A DNA stretch of 64,000 nucleotides from the NCBI GenBank assembly GCA_030847615.1, contig JAUMIR010000002.1, positions 194,043,809-194,107,808 of the forward strand. The letters are read 5' to 3'. Position 1 is the first letter of the stretch. Each line of letters opens with the position of its first letter. Of the stretch, positions 1-11,060 are shown piece after piece. The notes beneath the pieces were generated by a model. The model had not been told where the DNA came from and searched no databases. It saw only the letters and a list, made by a program, of their open reading frames with translations. This stretch comes from Gambelia wislizenii (Eukaryota; Chordata; Lepidosauria; Squamata; Crotaphytidae). The position numbers were made by a program, and so were the translations under genes.

Positions 1-620
1 GGGGATGTGTCGCCCCCCCCCTTTGTGCAGCAGCTAGCCAGCCAGCAGCGTCTGTATCAGATATGCCTAGCTTGCTGCCACTGCCTCTGGTTCATGCTTC
101 TCCACTGCCTCAGGTTGTCTTGGCCAAGGAAGGAGATGGACACTCCTTCCTCAACCAAGAGAGGTGTGGGGGCTCCTGGCTGCACGGAGGCATGTGGCTC
201 TCTTGGTGGCAGGTGTCACACTCTAATGTGTGAGAACAGCAGTGGTGGCAGCCCATGCCTGCTCCTCCATCTAGCCTGTGTCCATCTTGCAGCAAACAGA
301 AGGAAGGCCAGCCGACTGCTTCATCGCTGCTTCTAAGGTGACCAGGTGCAAAGGAGGAGGCCAGGCAGGAAGCAGAAGTAGTGGCACTGGCATCAACAGC
401 AGCACTTCTCTCGACACCTTCTTCCCAACAGGGGTGGGAAGAGGTATTGAGACACTAGCATTAGGCAGCACGAGCCAGAGGAGAGTGGTGGGGCATGTGG
501 GGAGCTTGCCAAGCCCTGCTGGGAAGGCAAGCAGGCTGCCTGGCTGGCTAGAAGGAATGAGGAGCCAAGCGGTGGCATTGCCTCCCTCCCTCACTGCCTT
601 GCCTGGCCTGGCCTATGGGT
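1..620. other. GC-rich stretch of unknown origin
   Basis: No recognisable gene. Several overlapping open frames on both strands show no known motif and no splice structure. The stretch is moderately GC-rich and runs directly into a MITE right end at about 620-719. Because two other MITEs of this kind in the window (10.1-10.4 kb, 48.1-48.8 kb) have GC-rich cores, this may be the core of a truncated larger copy; that is inference. Confidence 0.3.
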
Positions 621-719
621 CAAAATATAGCGTTCACTATTACCTGCGGTTTCACATATCCACAAAAAGGCCAGGGAAGTGTCCTCCACAGATACGGTGG
701 TTGTACTGTAGGACCTTCC
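620..719. mobile_element. Right end of a mariner/pogo-like MITE
   Basis: The sequence shows the pattern 'CTATTA-CCTGCGG-TTTCACATATCCAC', then a partly complementary 'CCACAGATACGGTGG', ending GTACTGTA. The same layout closes the full MITE at 9424-9649. Only the right terminal inverted repeat is seen. Confidence 0.5.
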
Positions 720-799
720 TGTATAAAACAGCACCTGGAAAACTATTAATCACTATTAAAATATTTATGTCCTGTACTAGAACAGGCAAGATCTCTGTA

Positions 800-2420
800 C
801 TTCTTTCAGTAATATCAGTTTAAACAATTTAGAATGATAAAATAATTTAAACATTTTAAAAATATATTAAACAATTAAGTACTGTAACTTTAACATAATT
901 AAAAACATGCACAGCAGTTAAAATACATGATCAATTAAAAGAGCATAGTATCAGTTAAAACAGCATACATATTAAAAATGAGAAATTTATAATTTAAAAC
1001 TCATAATTTAAAAATCATCTGGATAGGCCAACTGGAAGAGATTGGTCTTTAATGCTGTTTTAAACTCAGACAGCATATCCAGCTGTTGAATCTCTTCTAG
1101 CAGGTCATTCCACAATTTGCGGGTGGCTGAAGAAAAAGTCCTCTGGTTAATAGTTCCTAGCTTAGTTCTGGCTGATTGAAGTAACTATCCACCAGAAGAC
1201 CTGAGCGTATGTGGCAGATTATACAGGAGAAGGTGATCCCATAAGTAACCTGGACCCAAATCATGTAGGGCTTTAAAGATAACAACCAACACTTTGTATC
1301 TTGCCCAAAAACTAATTGGTAGCCAATTGAGTGATTTTAATATAGATGTAATATGATCACTCCTAGATGCAGCAGTAACCATTCTGACTGCCATGTTTTG
1401 CACTAACTGAAGCTTCTGAACTTGGTACAGAGGCAGCCTGATGTATGGCACATTGCAGGAGTCCAGTCTTGAGGTTACCACTATGTGCACTACCATCTTT
1501 AGGTCCTCCAGCTCTAGGAAGGGGCATAGCTGGCATATCAGCCAAAGCTGGTACTAAGTACTCCTGGCTGTCATATTTGCCTGGGCTGTCATTGCAGTGA
1601 CAGATCCAGAAGCACCCCCAAGTGAGGAACACACTCTTTCAGGGGGAGTGTAACCCTATCCAGGACTGGTTGACATATCTCCAACCTTAGGTTAAGACTC
1701 TTTAACAGTAAGCACCTCTATATTATCTGGATTCAGTTTGTTTGTTTTTCCTTCATCCAGCCCATTACCCTCCTCCAGGCATACATTCAGAGGAGATACA
1801 CTATCCTTAGCTGATGTTATTTTTTAAGGCATGGGGAACTGTATTTGGGTGTCATCAGCATACTGATAGCATCCTGTCCCATGCCTCTGGATTATCTCTT
1901 CCAGTGGTTTCATGGAGATGATAAAAAGCATTGGGGATAGACTGGCACCTTGTGGTATGCTATATAATAGCTCCTTTTTTGAGGAGCAGCTATCCCCAAG
2001 CACCACCATCTGGAACCTGCCTGAAAAATTGCACTGGAACCACTGAAGTTCAGTGCTCCCGATTCCCAAACCCTGCAGGTGTTCCAGAAGGATACCATGG
2101 TTGATGGTATCAAACACTACTGAGAGGCCCAAAAGCACCAACAGGTACCCACTCCCACTGCCAATGCTTAGGTGAAGATCATCCACTAAGGCAACTACAT
2201 CCTACTCTGGAGCCAGTTTGAAATGGGTCTAGAAAAACTTTATTATCCAAAACTGCTTGGGGTTGGAAGGCAATTATATGGGCCTGTACTACCCATTCAG
2301 TGATTTGGTGTGCATTATTGAAGAGAGGTTTACAACTAGGGAAAGGAGTCTCATTGGAAGACATGGTTAGTAATTTCAGTTGTGGTTGTGCTGCCTTTAA
2401 CCACTGCCAGGAACCTAGAG
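800..2420 (-). mobile_element. L2-clade LINE, 5'-truncated, ORF2 pseudogene plus 3' UTR
   Basis: Non-LTR retrotransposon on the - strand. Between about 2186 and 1824 the frame reads the RT core: FDTINHGILLEHL, then IPQGASLSPMLF, then YADDTQIQF (the catalytic YADD box). After frame breaks, 1496-1185 reads the C-terminal L2 signature RLDSCNVPYIRLPLYQVQKL and DHITSILKSLNWLPISF. 1020-1185 continues as the final ORF2 residues (RKLWNDLLEEIQ, FKTALKTNLFQLAY), and the AT-rich 800-1010 is the 3' tail. Several frameshifts and stops make it dead. The family call rests on these motifs, which match L2/CR1-group LINEs; L2 is the best fit. Confidence 0.85.
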
Positions 2421-4530
2421 CTCTATCTGATCACTTGTAGCAGAAAAATATTTTGACAACTCTGATTTGGGGTTGCTGTAGAGCTTAATGTTATAACTAG
2501 AACAGCAAAGTATGAGCAAAGTCAGCATGTCTATTAAAATACATTTGTACTGGAAGTATTATGGATTATGCTTGATGGTGCTGGTCCCCACCATTCTCTG
2601 AACTTTCTATTATCACTGCACCGTTAGAGCAAAAACCTTTGGGGGAATTGTATTGAACACAACCATAATGGATTGCCATTATGTTCGCACAATGGCTACC
2701 TGTTGTTACAGAAAACACTTTTAGAACCATCTAGGTAATTTGTCATCAACCTTTTTCATTTCCAATTTTGCAGTGTCCAAAAAAGTGCTCTGTTTTTATT
2801 TGATGGATATTTCTTTTACTTCATTAATGCTGTTGCTCAAATCAGGAACTTTTGAGTAATGGTGATACTTTTACAATGAGAGGATAATTTAGGTGGTGCT
2901 TCTTAGTTCTCCATTCTAAGGTAGGAAATGTAATGCTTGGTTGGATCCAGTGTTTCTCCCCACCAATGGGAGCACTTTCTGATCAGAGTTCCACATAGGA
3001 CCCTGCCAGTTGGGGAGTGTGTGATATGATTCCCCCTCTCTCTGGAAGCCTCTGCTATCATCAGTTTCCATGCTGTTTTTAGAGGGTTCCCTGATATTCT
3101 TTAGCAGATGGCAGTGGAGGGGCTGCAGGTGGGGAAAGGGGGTGGAATCAAGCTATCTTATTCCGTTTTCTTTTGGAGGAAATGCTATGCTAGATCAAAA
3201 ACATTTGTGGATGGGAAAAAAAAACCATCTCCCCAGACAGGAGGACCGCTCTCAATCTGAGTTTATCTATTTACCCACCAGTATGATGCACAATTATATA
3301 CTTCCACAGTTCAATTGAAAACATATATCAAATTGTATCTGTGGCTGAAATTGAAGATTAGGGACCTTTATACTAACACCTTCACTTTCAGCAAACACAA
3401 CTAACACTAAACCTAAAAGATGGTTGAACAGACACTCAGAGTTAATGTCCACAACTTATTATTTAACCTTTAATTTTTGTCTATTTGAAACTTGTCAGAT
3501 GTATGCACAAGTTGAAAATAAAACCATATAATTCTGTATTTCTATGAAATCTTCTGGGTGGTGGCAACAGTAGTAGTAGGAGCCACCTAATTTCCATTTG
3601 GGGCATTTTCTGGGAGGGGAAGAACATGAGGAAGGAAGACTTATTCATCCTTCTGCATGTTACCCTCCCCAAATCCTCCCCTCATATGACATACATTTAG
3701 AAAATCAAACTAATTAGCAGAAATTGAAAAGGCATAAGACAATGTATGTGGGTTCGTGAGATAGAGAAATGTGTCAGATGACGATGGTATGTATTAGATT
3801 GAGGAATGTGCGATGCATGAAAGAGGATAATGGGTGATCTGCATGCATATTTGTGATTGGATGAAACCTGTCAGGGGCCCAAAGATAGATTGAAATCTAC
3901 CTGGTAATTGTCTGGGTTATTTGCAGTACATCAGCAAGGCTTTGATTCCTAATTGTTTAACAATTATAATGCTTCCCCTCATCCTAAATTATATTGCTGA
4001 AATGAAGAATGCTTAGGGGAGGGGTAGCTGGGTGAATTTTGGGGGCAGAAGATTGTAACCTGTTTTCAGTTCTGGTACTCAGGCATTAGAATTCTTCCAT
4101 TCTGGTTGCCTTTTGCCCCACTTACTAGTTGGTGGATACTGAGGTCCTGGTCAAAACAAAATAAAACAGAAAATATCCTACCAGATTGACACTTTCCCTC
4201 CCCTCTTGTGTGTGTGAGTGTGTTTGCACATGCATATGTGGAAGAGTGATTCTGGCTGTGTCCACTGCTGCTATCAACCGTAATGGGCCTGAATAAATTA
4301 TTCTGAGAGAATGCAATTATATGTCAGAGCGGGTTGTTCCCTACCTCTGTAGTAGATAACCTAATAAGTTATTAAGACTTTAGAGTAGGAATATGTTATT
4401 TTTCTTTTGCGAGAGAGAGAATGGAATTGTTCCAAGACAAGAAGAATCATAACCAATCCTGATTCTAGTTTTTAACCACATGGTGAAACTTCTGTGATGT
4501 TAATGTAACATAAGTGTGCATTAGAAAATT
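2421..4530. other. Intronic sequence, no feature recognised
   Basis: AT-rich, non-coding. Short open frames (for example 3070-3318 +, 3481-3672 -) lack known motifs. A short TG-rich run lies near 4205-4225. I see no clear transposon termini here. Confidence 0.5.
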
Positions 4531-4652
4531 GATGGGGAACCTCCCTGTCTGCCACAGTCTCTTGCCATTGACCATACTGGGCATGGCTTCTCTTAGGGAT
4601 GGCTCTTGGAGTTGAAGTCCAAAACATTTGAAGGACCCAAAGTTTTCTGCCT
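4530..4652. mobile_element. Degenerate hAT-like MITE fragment
   Basis: It starts with GATGGGGAACCT and ends with GAAGTCCAAAACATTTGAAGGACCC, the pattern of a dispersed reptile MITE whose ends read 'GGGGAACCTGTGGCCCTCCAGATG' and 'GGACTACAACTCC'. Better copies in this window are at 33726-33867 and 56130-56222. Superfamily placement (hAT) is from memory of the family and tentative. Confidence 0.4.
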
Positions 4653-4668
4653 TAGAACATCAGTTGCT

Positions 4669-4854
4669 GTGAAGTCAAAGGCTTTCACGGCCAGCATCCA
4701 TAGATTTTCCTTGGTTTTTTTCTGGGCTATGAGGCAGTGTTCTGGAATAGTTTCTTTCTGATGTTTCTGACAGATGCAGGCAAAACGTCAGAAAGAAACT
4801 ATTCCAGAACACAGCCTCACAGCACAGAAAAAAAACAAGGAAAATCTAAACATG
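4669..4854. repeat. Fold-back element, 61-bp arms with 26-nt loop
   Basis: The left arm (4701-4761) and the right arm (4788-4848) are reverse complements with only about five mismatches, sharing TGTTCTGGAATAGTTTCTTT. The left end carries GTGAAGTCAAAGGCTTTCACGGCC..GCATCCATAGATTTTCC, the start of a dispersed reptile repeat that recurs alone at 52,238-52,279. A 7-bp direct repeat AGTTGCT flanks the unit (4662-4668 and 4855-4861), consistent with a target-site duplication. It has no coding potential. Confidence 0.75.
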
Positions 4855-4861
4855 AGTTGCT

Positions 4862-5460
4862 ATCTGTGCATTTCTGCCACCTCTTGCAAGTCACTCCGCT
4901 GATGTTGAGAAGTAACCTCACAGGTAGCTCAGATTGGAGATGGCCAGGGCTCTCGGCTACCAGCCAGTAGGGATACAGGAAATCACTTGCCCAGTCTCCC
5001 CAACCTAGTTCCGTACTGTGGAAGCAGAAGGAGAGTGGACACAGCTGCAGTGCCCCCCTGCTTGCCAAGAAAGAGGTGTGGTCAATGTGGAACCTGGTTA
5101 TTTTTTGAACGCCTGCTAAAGCAAAGGCACTGGAAGCTGGGGAACAGTCCATCCCTAGTCTAGTAGGAAGGCCCTGCATCACCCTGCCTCCTTCTCTTAT
5201 CAGTTGGAACTGAAACTGTTTCTCTGTGTGTTTATGTGAAAGTGTGTATTCATAGCAGTAGCACTGAAAACTGGCTTTCCTAACAGCTCTTGTAAAGAGT
5301 GGAGTTTTCTGAGGTAGTGGTAGCAGCAGCAGTGAGTTAGACACTGGAGAGGGCTGTTTATATTGTTTGTTCCTGGGGCCTGACTTGTGCCTGCTGCAGT
5401 AAACTTTATGATGATGATGTGGTTAATAGTACAACAGGAATTGCACACACAGCCAGTATA
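4862..5460. other. Intronic sequence, no feature recognised
   Basis: A 175-codon open frame runs on the - strand (5344-4817), but it has no motif, no codon-use signal and enters the fold-back repeat, so I treat it as chance. No repeat ends are visible. Confidence 0.45.
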
Positions 5461-5549
5461 TATTTTTGTTCTTCATGATCTCTGTGACACACACAAATGA
5501 GTCATCTGCACCTGCGCAATGCATCTCTCAGAATCTTCTATAGCTAACA

Positions 5550-6500
5550 GGACAAACTTTGGAGGATGCCCTTTATGAGGCTTAGAATGAGGCCTGTGCA
5601 GGCTTGGTTCCTGTTGTGCTTTGATCTGCTTGCTGAGTCCTCTCCACAAAAAAACTATGGTCCCATGGAGTGTCCCATCATTCTCTGAGATGGTGGATGG
5701 ACTCTGGGAATGTCCAGAACAGAATGCTGTTCCTTCCCCCACAGCCCATGGTGGTGGTGCACTACAGACATTTCTCTCAAACGTTGGGGTGCCCACTCTT
5801 CAGGGCTGACACTGAGGGGCCACTAGTCCCCCAAGGGGAGCACTCTCCACACCAACGTTCTCGAGATGCTGGCAATCTTTAAACCCTTTGGGCATTTGAA
5901 CAAACCTTACGAGGTAAGACAGTTTAAATTATCTCTGACAACACCATGGTGGTCTTCTACCTAAACAAACAAGGAGGGATGAGATCAGATATCCTGCCTC
6001 ACTATGATTATGTGGAATTGTTGCATTCCTGGGGTGGTTTTCATATCTGTGATTCATCTTCCAGGGGTGGAAAGTGTCTTAGCATAGGCTCTGAGCAGAG
6101 CACCAGTGCCTTGTCACAAATGGAAGCTACACCTGGGAATTCTCCACAAAATTTTCAGGAAGAGGGGCACACCAGCGGTAGACCTTTTTGTGTCATCCTG
6201 GAACAAGCAGTCAAGATCTTTTGTTCCAGAGCCTGCTAAGGGAGGGGCTCACTACAGGATGTGCACCTCTTTGATTGCAGAGGTTCCATTGTGTATGCTT
6301 TTCTGCCATTTCCCCTTGTCACCATGGTGATAGCCAAGAAATATCGGGGCAGAGCAAGGTGCATCCTGGTCATTCTGTGGTGGCCGAGACAACCCTGGTT
6401 CACCCCTCTGATCGCCTGACCCAAGAGGAGTTCCTGTGATTGCCGCTTTGCCCAGATCTCCTCACCATTCATGAGGGCAGGGTAAGAGATCCAGACCTGC
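5550..6500 (+). pseudogene. DIRS A RT tail / RNase H / MT-like remnant
   Basis: Broken frames read KRWGAHSSGLTLRGH, then LHTNVLEMLAIFK, then TPWWSS/VVFYLNKQGG. These are the RNase H blocks of vertebrate DIRS polyproteins and match copy D (QGWGAHLGPHE, INILELLAVQK, HYLNKQGG). The stretch that follows (about 6180-6480) corresponds to the DIRS methyltransferase-like linker in D. No RT palm is left. Several stops and frameshifts; not functional. Confidence 0.78.
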
Positions 6501-6559
6501 AGACACTTAAGCTGACTGCCTAGAGCCTCTTCCTGTAGTATCTCTGCCAGATTCTGTCT

Positions 6560-7443
6560 GTATGTTTGATGCACCACATAGACCTTCTACTCAACCTTCA
6601 TACAATTATATGTGGAACAAATTCTTCAGATTTGTGGCACTCAGGGTGTTTCTCTGGCTGAAGTGCAGATTAGTCAGTTTTGGACTTTCTCATTTCTTTA
6701 TTGGGCTAGGCCCTTTCCCTTTCATCAGTCTAATGTTGTCTGTCGGTGATCTCCTGGAATTTACTAAATCGCAGTAAGCCTTCCTGTTTTCTCATACATC
6801 CCTTGATCAGGAAGTTCCTGAGGGAATTCAAGAATCCTATGACTAATTGGAGCCTCAAGTTGGTTCTCTCCCACTTGTTGAGGGAGCTCTTTGGGCCTAT
6901 GGCATCGTGTGATCTGAGGCTACTTACCTTCTTGGTGGCCATAACCTCAGCAAGGAGGGCAGGTGAACTCTGTGTCTTACAGGCTGACTCACCTTACCTT
7001 TGGTTTCATGAAGAAAAAGTGGTCCTTAGACCTCACATTTCCTTCCTTCAAAAGGTATTCTCTGCTTTTCACATTAACCATGATATTGTGCTTCCTGCAT
7101 TTATGCAGAACTCCACTTTGGATCTTGAACTGTCTCTCTACCACCTAAATGCGCATTGAGCATTGGCTTTCTATGTGGGACATACCACCTATTTTCGGAG
7201 ATCCCAGAGGCTTTTCCTTTGCTACTCATCCAGCAAGAAAGGTCTGCCTGTCTTTGTCCAGTGTTTTTTCCAAGTGGGTTGCTGCCACAATCCATCTAGC
7301 TCATGCACTTGCTGGGAAAGAACCTCCTATTCTAGTGAGGAGTCATTTGCCACCTTTGACCTTCATTTCACACTATAGACTAGATACAAGCTCCCAGGCA
7401 GTGACTGCTTTTGGGAGGGCTGTTCTCTTTTCCTGTGCTGCAT
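6560..7443 (+). pseudogene. DIRS A tyrosine recombinase remnant
   Basis: At 6746-7159 the frame reads LREFKNP then FLVAITSARRAGELCVL, the YR box with the first catalytic Arg (ITSARRAGEL). It continues with the middle domain (HISFLQKVFSAF, DIVLPAF). After a frame change, 7149-7445 reads FSKWVAATIHLAHALAGKEPP, then ends RSHLPPLTFISHYRLDT. The Tyr of SHYRLD (7374-7376) is kept, but the HSTR..ATWSS block expected between RSH and PLTF is missing, a deletion of roughly 90 bp that removes the HxxR motif. Inactive. Confidence 0.82.
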
Positions 7444-7475
7444 GACACTCCCTCCTTCTATGGTTAGTAACTTGC

Positions 7476-7570
7476 TCCCATTTGTGTGAGTCACAGAGAC
7501 CATGAATAAGAAAAATAGGTTGCTTACCTGTAACTGGTTCTTTGAGTGATCATCTGTGAACTCACACACT
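7476..7570. repeat. Internal complementary region (ICR) of DIRS A
   Basis: Reverse-complementary to both outer ends of the element: GTGTGAGTCACAGAGACCATGAAT matches the left end, and AGGTTGCTTACCTGTAAC..TTTGAGTGATCATCTGTGAA matches the right end. In DIRS elements this region templates the circular intermediate. Confidence 0.82.
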
Positions 7571-7823
7571 CCTGCCCATCCTCCCCTTGTGTCCTGCTCT
7601 CCTTGATCATGGGCTGCTGCTTCGACATGCAGAGAACTAAGGGTTTAAAATGTGGAAAGTGTGCTGATCATGCATGTGGAGGATGGGAGTGGCTACCACC
7701 AAAACACATATTGCATAGCTGTAGAAGATTCCGAGAGAGGTATTGTGCAGGTGCAGATGACCCATTTGTGTGAGTTCACAGATGACCACTCAAAGAATCA
7801 CAGTTACAGGTAAGCAACCTATT

Positions 7824-9423
7824 CATCTCCAGTGCACCATTTGAACTGTGGCCTTCAAAAGTGTGAAGTTCATAATTAATATGCTGTTTTGCTGTCAGCA
7901 CATACTTTTGAGTAGATGCCGTTATCTGCAGATAAGTTTGTTCCCTTTTGCTGCTCCCACCCATTCCACTGGATTCTGGCTTATTAGGCATATTTTCTTC
8001 TAACAAGGGGCCTTTCACTGTTTGGTCACAGGCTTCCTCTTTTCACTCGTACCTCTTGTCAGTCTTCCAGCTGTGCTCACCAAATGTATAGCCTTTCATT
8101 GTTTGGTCCCTTTAAAAAGCTTGCTTGTAGCAAGGGCTGCTTGCCCAACTCCCAAAGACACTAGATAAAACAGAGCAACAAAGTGCTGACAAGCTAATGA
8201 CCCCCAACTGTTTTAGTGCATGTTCACCCATGAGAGGGCTCTGTCAGTCCCTTTGGTACTCTGCCACTCTCTAATGCTATAACAGAGTTCTGTTATAAGT
8301 GAGGATCTTCTGGGAAAGGTTCTAAATTTTCTTTCTTCCCTTCTTCCCATTTTCTTTCACATTCTTATTTTTATCTGTCTACCTTCATACTAGCTGATTA
8401 CCTACATACTACCATTCAAGTCACTTAGGCCCACGCCATCATTCCTCCCCACAAAGCTTTGCTGAAGCTATGAGTGTGTGTGGGTAGGGTAGGCGAATTG
8501 TTTGCTGTTCATGCAAAACGTGTTTCTTAGGTAAGAGGATGTGATGGGGCTTCTTTTTGACAGTGCTGTATGTTGCTTGATATCTTTACTAGCTAGATGA
8601 GGAAGGCCTGCTTACAAAATGCTTTCTGTCAATGTTTTGCTTCCCACCAATTGATACAGGTTAGTCTGCAGCATTTACGTTGAGGAAATTCAGAGGTATG
8701 CTTATGTATGCTAGACCTCTCACATGATTAAGCATAGCTAGGGGTATAGTTTGGAGGAGGGCAAAATGAGGACATTGCTGCCCAAATAAAAATTCTGCCC
8801 CTCAGATGAAATTTTCTTTCAGTCCCTCAAATTTCTAGCATTGCAGAGAGCCTTGAAAAGTATTCACACCCAAAACTTTTCTCTTGTTTGCATTCCTTTT
8901 GTAATTTTGCCTGTCCCTTCTCTTTGGGTGCTCAAACTGTATTTCTAAATGCTCAACAGAAGTTTTAAGTTCCTGCAGTGCTACAAATTTGAGGTCTGAT
9001 TGAACATATTTGGGGGAGAGGAAGGAATTCTTACGTAGGGTTAATGCCCTTAGTTTGGCCTCCCAAGCTATAACCTTGGTTAGGAAACCAATTTATAGAT
9101 CTTCATGGAGTTGGTAAAAATGAAGGATTGATTAGACAAAGTTTCATGAAGCAAACTTAGTGTTCAGTTAGTCTTGCTGGTGCTTTTTATTACATTTTTT
9201 CCCCCTGAAAATGAGTTCTTTTTGTCCCTAACACTGTTGAGGTAACTTAAGTGCAGACTATTTTTTTTACTATAATGTTTTCTTACGATAAAGTAGCAGT
9301 TGTATCTTCATTTGTAACAATAATCAAAAATATTTTAAATAAATCCAATATGTACATTTGTAATTGCAGTATTATCTAAATATACCATGGCTTAATCAAG
9401 TTTAGTTCCTACTGCAATGGATA
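7824..9423. other. Intronic sequence, no feature recognised
   Basis: AT-rich non-coding DNA with scattered short open frames. No repeat termini, tandem repeats or coding motifs were seen. Confidence 0.45.
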
Positions 9424-9649
9424 TACAGGTTGACCCCTGTATCCATGGATTTGGTATCAACGGTTTCTCTTATCCAAGTCTGAAAAAAATACATTCTCTC
9501 TAGACATTTCTAGGTCTTCCAATGTGATTCTATAGTCAATTTCCAGTATTAGTCTCAATGACAATAATAGGGTTCCCTATTATCCACGGTTTCAGGTATC
9601 CACAGGGCCCCCAGAACATATCCCCTGTGGATATGGGGATCGACCTGTA
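9424..9649. mobile_element. Mariner/pogo-like MITE, complete (226 bp)
   Basis: It starts TACAGGTTGACCCCTGTATCC and ends GGATATGGGGATCGACCTGTA, giving terminal inverted repeats of about 25 bp bounded by TA, as for IS630-Tc1-mariner/pogo elements. The centre holds a second inverted piece, TTATCCACGGTTTCAGGTATCC. Non-autonomous; no transposase. Confidence 0.75.
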
Positions 9650-10099
9650 TACTCAGTGGAACTCAGGTAAAAGTTAACTTACCAAATTATTGTTGATTTG
9701 GTGAGTCTACTCTAATTATGACTAACAATTATATTTAGCCCTGTATGTTTTAAGTTTCATGTACCCAAGCAACAATACTTTCTTTGGAGCAAATCCAAAT
9801 ATTAATAATATTGTTCCTAAAGTGCTTAAAATATAATATAAAGATTCTGGTATTATCTGACAAGTTAACCTGCTGTACATTGAATATACTGTAATTCAAG
9901 GACACACACAAGTTCTCAAGGTATACCTTGCATGACAAAATCAGATTATGAAAGTTCTCATGTGAGCAAAGCTACCTAGTATGTCCAATGTGAGGATGTA
10001 AATTAAGGATAAAGGGGGAACTCTACTTTTTTCTCTATTTACTTTCTCAGTGAATTCAGTGTGCATATATGACAAATATACAGAAGCACACACACACAC
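9650..10099. other. Intronic sequence ending in short (CA)n
   Basis: AT-rich non-coding DNA. A short CA run at about 10,085-10,100 abuts the next MITE. No gene or repeat ends were recognised. Confidence 0.45.
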
Positions 10100-10425
10100 A
10101 CCCCATATCCTCTGATTCACCATCCACTGATTCAATTATCTGGGGCTGGTGACAGCAGGGAAGGTGGACAGGGGAGGGAGGGGAGAAGGAGATTTGCCTC
10201 CCTTCATCCCCGGATCAACCCCTCCCCGGGATCCTGTCTGTGGTGGGAATAGGATGCAGGGGCGAAGGGAGGGGAGGAGAAGATCTCACCTCCCTTCACC
10301 TCCAGGATCGCTCTGTGGCAGGAATGGTGATTGGGGGGGGGTGTTCGCTATTATCCACAGATTTCATCATCTGCAGGGGGGGACACCTGGAACCAGTCCC
10401 CTGCAGATATAGGGGTCCTGCTGTA
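10100..10425. mobile_element. Mariner/pogo-like MITE with GC-rich purine core
   Basis: The left end (CCCCATATCC.. CCATCCACTGATTCA) and the right end (CTATTATCCACAGATTTC.. GATATAGGGGTCCTGCTGTA) follow the same TIR pattern as 9424-9649. The core 10,150-10,320 is a strand-asymmetric GGGAGGGGAG-type sequence with two related blocks, each ending CTCCCTTCA. It resembles the larger GC-cored copies at 48.1 and 59.4 kb in design. Confidence 0.6.
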
Positions 10426-11060
10426 TCCCACAAAAAGGGCTACTTACAAAAGCTATATGTCAGAAGAGAAACTTTTTTTAAAAAAGTCAGCAGTTGTTCC
10501 ATCCTGTGAGCTTTGCTGCTGTTTGAACTGGTCCTTCCCAGTCACACAGGCTTGTCACCTCAGTGAAGGCCACACCATAGAAGAGATTAGGTTTTTGATC
10601 TGATTTCTTGGGAGGGGGGATTTCAAAATCAAATGCAAGTGGGGAAAAACATACCAGGGATGCTTTGCATTAGCAGTGAGATTTCTATCTGTGTTGCCTT
10701 CATAATTTTTAAACTTTGTGAAAGCTGCTATTTGCTTCATGGGGGGAAACATAAATATTTCTTCCTGTTTCTCAAGGGGCAACAGCTTTTTTTATTGTTT
10801 TTTGAAACAGTATAGGGAAATAAGATTAATTCTGCAGCATGTGACCCTCACTAATTTCCCAACACCTTCTTTTGTTTGTCCTTGTGATATCAGCATGAGA
10901 GTCCAATCTTAAAAAGTTGTATACAGACTAAGTCATACTTAGAGTAGTACCACAGCAGTTAATGGGACTTAAATGAGTTATCATTACATTAAATCTCTTG
11001 GATTTCAGTGGATCTGCTCAAAATATGACTACGTCGTAGTATGTATTAGGCTACAGTGAT
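10426..11060. other. Intronic sequence with old dispersed-repeat traces
   Basis: Mostly unrecognised. About 10,920-11,040 has AATGGGACTTAAATGAG..TTTCAGTGGATCTGCTC, the kind of decayed motif (AATGGGACTTACTTCTGAGTA) common in squamate dispersed repeats; another trace is at 36,770-36,840. No coding content was supported. Confidence 0.35.

Larger units (their letters stand above)
5461..7823 (+). mobile_element. DIRS-type retrotransposon A, internally deleted
   Basis: Tyrosine-recombinase (YR) retrotransposon with inverted rather than direct terminal repeats. The left inverted repeat (5461-5549) is matched in reverse complement by about 7722-7790 (GGGTCATCTGCACCTGC.. and GGAATCTTCTACAGCT). An internal complementary region (7476-7570) carries in reverse complement the right end (GTTACAGGTAAGCAACCT) followed by the left end (ATTTTT-TTCAT-TCTCTG), so the ends fall near 5461 and 7823. 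The body keeps RNase H, a methyltransferase-like region and YR remnants. Gag and most of RT are gone: 2.36 kb compared with 6.1 kb in related copy D. Confidence 0.88.

Noticed and set aside
4817..5344. 175-codon open frame on the - strand
   Set aside because: No domain or motif, overlaps a fold-back repeat, and composition is that of intronic DNA.
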